Under the pieces are notes generated by a model. That model was not told the DNA's origin and did not search any database. It was given only the letters and a program-made list of their open reading frames with translations. A DNA stretch of 16,415 bases from Caryophanales bacterium UBA7476 (GTDB taxonomy: Bacteria > Bacillota_I > Bacilli_A > RF39 > UBA660). The translations under genes were made by a program, and so were the position numbers. Positions 15,444 through 16,415 of this stretch are shown here, one piece after another. Location: positions 14,966 through 31,380 of the forward strand of contig DLOU01000068.1 in NCBI GenBank assembly GCA_002477275.1, read 5' to 3'. Every line of letters starts with the position of its first letter. The stretch's first letter is position 1.

Positions 15444-16262
15444 GTGAAAATAAAATTAAAAAAAGTACAAAAGAAAATATCTTCAATTTTAAAAAAAAAT
15501 ACAAATAAAAAATTTCTTCAAGATAATATTAGAATAGTTATACTAGGAATATTAGGAATAATATTCCTAGTAGCTATTACTTTGTATTTAATTCTTTCTA
15601 AAAATGTTTCTCAAATTGAAGAAAATAAAATTAGAGAAAGTAGTAAAGATTTAATTAATTATATTGAAGATGTAGTTGATAGTGATAGCAAAGAAATAGA
15701 TAAATATATTATTTATGCACTAGATTATTCATCTAATGTTAATTCAATAAATACATTAAACTCTGAGGAAATAAGTGAATTTTTAGAAAAAAATATTAAT
15801 GTTAAAATTAGTAAAAAAGAAATAGAAAAATTAGGAATAACTCCTACTATGTTAAAGAGAAATGTTACCTTTGATTCTAGTAGTAATTCATATGTTTTAA
15901 ATGATTTAAATTTAGATAAGAAAACTTTATCTCAAACTAAAATTATTTATTATAGACTTGATAAAATAAAAAGAAAAAGTAAGAAAAAATATAAATTGAT
16001 TTATACTAAATTTGTTATAGTTGATCCTTATGAAATGCTTAATTATTTTTTAGACTATAATACTAATATAAAAGATTCTAAAGATTTAGTTGATATAACT
16101 TTATTAAAAGAATATCTAGTTAGTGGTAAAGTAAATAATATTAAAGAATTTTTGAATAATAATGATTCTAAATTAAATAATTTTTCTAAGAAAAAAAGTA
16201 AATTAAAAGTTGTTTGTACTGTGGATAAAAATAATAATTTTCAAATTATAAAATTTAATTAA
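15444..16262 (+). CDS. Predicted single-pass type II membrane protein of unknown function
   Basis: 272 residues, not recognised as a known family. The N-terminal 30 residues are strongly basic (MKIKLKKVQKK…), followed by one hydrophobic segment at about 31-52 (IVILGILGIIFLVAITLYLI), then a charged, Lys/Asn/Asp-rich region with no second membrane segment. By the positive-inside rule the N-terminus is cytoplasmic and residues 53-272 lie outside. There is no lipobox and no signal peptidase site is obvious. The single cysteine is near residue 258. The GTG start is chosen because AGGAGGT lies seven bases upstream. The stop of the giant gene overlaps that site, so the genes are co-transcribed, and a terminator follows 21 bases after the stop. 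A role in export, anchoring or assembly of the giant protein is suggested by position only. The gene looks even richer in A+T than its neighbour. Confidence 0.85.
   Translation: MKIKLKKVQKKISSILKKNTNKKFLQDNIRIVILGILGIIFLVAITLYLILSKNVSQIEENKIRESSKDLINYIEDVVDSDSKEIDKYIIYALDYSSNVNSINTLNSEEISEFLEKNINVKISKKEIEKLGITPTMLKRNVTFDSSSNSYVLNDLNLDKKTLSQTKIIYYRLDKIKRKSKKKYKLIYTKFVIVDPYEMLNYFLDYNTNIKDSKDLVDITLLKEYLVSGKVNNIKEFLNNNDSKLNNFSKKKSKLKVVCTVDKNNNFQIIKFN
15541..15572 (+). promoter_or_regulatory. Perfect 13-bp inverted repeat inside the membrane protein gene
   Basis: The arms TACTAGGAATATT (15541-15553) and AATATTCCTAGTA (15560-15572) are exact reverse complements around a six-base loop. They lie in the codons of the transmembrane segment, about 100 bases after the start. 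No T-tract follows, so it is not an intrinsic terminator. It may be an mRNA hairpin that slows translation, or chance pairing within repetitive Ile/Leu/Gly codons. Confidence 0.5.
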
Positions 16263-16283
16263 AAAAGGAAAAAATTAAGTATT

Positions 16284-16314
16284 AAAATCAATGCAAAAAT
16301 GCATTGATTTTTTT
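16284..16314 (+). terminator. Intrinsic (Rho-independent) terminator
   Basis: A 12-bp stem, AAAATCAATGCA (16284-16295) with TGCATTGATTTT (16300-16311), closes a four-base AAAA loop. The T-run continues to 16314. It lies 21 bases after the stop of the membrane protein gene and ends the operon. No comparable structure was seen between the giant gene and that gene. Confidence 0.88.
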
Positions 16315-16335
16315 GCAAAAATTACGCTATTTTCA

Positions 16336-16364
16336 TTGTATTATAGTTTTTTTTTTGATATAAT
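16336..16364 (+). promoter_or_regulatory. Sigma-A-type promoter with extended -10 for a downstream gene
   Basis: TATAAT at 16359-16364 is preceded by TGA, giving a full TGnTATAAT extended -10. TTGTAT at 16336-16341 is a weak -35 at 17-bp spacing. The spacer contains ten consecutive T (16347-16356). It lies after the terminator and points out of the window, so it probably serves the next gene. Confidence 0.6.
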
Positions 16365-16402
16365 TTTCTTAGAAGAATAGTTATAGAAAGTAGTTGTTAT
16401 TT

Positions 16403-16415
16403 ATGTATAGAAATA
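16403..16415 (+). CDS. Possible start of the next gene (MYRN…)
   Basis: ATG at 16403 lies about 38 bases after the -10 box and is followed by three sense codons before the window ends. The preceding sequence has only a weak purine stretch (AGAAAG, 16385-16390), so the start is uncertain. The real start may lie beyond the window. Confidence 0.25.

Overview
The window is AT-rich and is almost entirely one reading unit on the + strand. A clear AGGAGG ribosome binding site, sigma-A-like promoter elements and a hairpin-plus-T-tract terminator suggest a low-G+C Bacillota. The domain mix resembles giant surface proteins of uncultured gut Bacilli (RF39-like lineages and relatives). That placement is an inference from style, not from a marker gene.

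Region 1 (2-15432) is the 3' part of a giant surface or secreted protein gene. Its frame is already open at the first complete codon, so the true start lies upstream of the window. Restoring one missing base and reading through three in-frame stops gives about 5,143 visible residues. The chain consists of: ten beta-helix-like superunits (A-J), each usually opening with an 'AIDxA...GDTI.LL.D...DLNG' module and closing with an 'FYDG/FYSG' module; three ALK-type glycine-rich domains (KLEVWGAQGG...GGGAT[HD]I...VAGGGGG...GWYGGG); and two InlB/Listeria-Bacteroides-type B repeats. The order is A-B-C-D-E-InlB-F-G-Gly1-H-I-Gly2-InlB-Gly3-J. Units A/G and D/J are specific pairs, so the protein seems to have grown by block duplication.

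The copy shown is broken four times: TGA at 8627-8629, TAA at 10859-10861, a one-base deletion near 13145, and TAG at 14032-14034. Each fits a single-base change and domain homology continues across every one. It is therefore either a recently inactivated pseudogene or a gene damaged by assembly or sequencing errors. Three different stop codons plus a frameshift argue against an alternative genetic code.

Region 2 (15444-16262) is a small gene of unknown function with a type II membrane-protein layout. Its ribosome binding site overlaps the giant gene's stop codon, so the two form an operon. The giant protein shows no C-terminal anchor, which makes this neighbour a candidate partner, but nothing in its sequence proves that.

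Region 3 (16263-16415) holds a convincing intrinsic terminator, then an extended -10 promoter with a ten-T tract in its spacer, and possibly the first codons of the next gene. No RNA genes, mobile elements or CRISPR arrays were seen.
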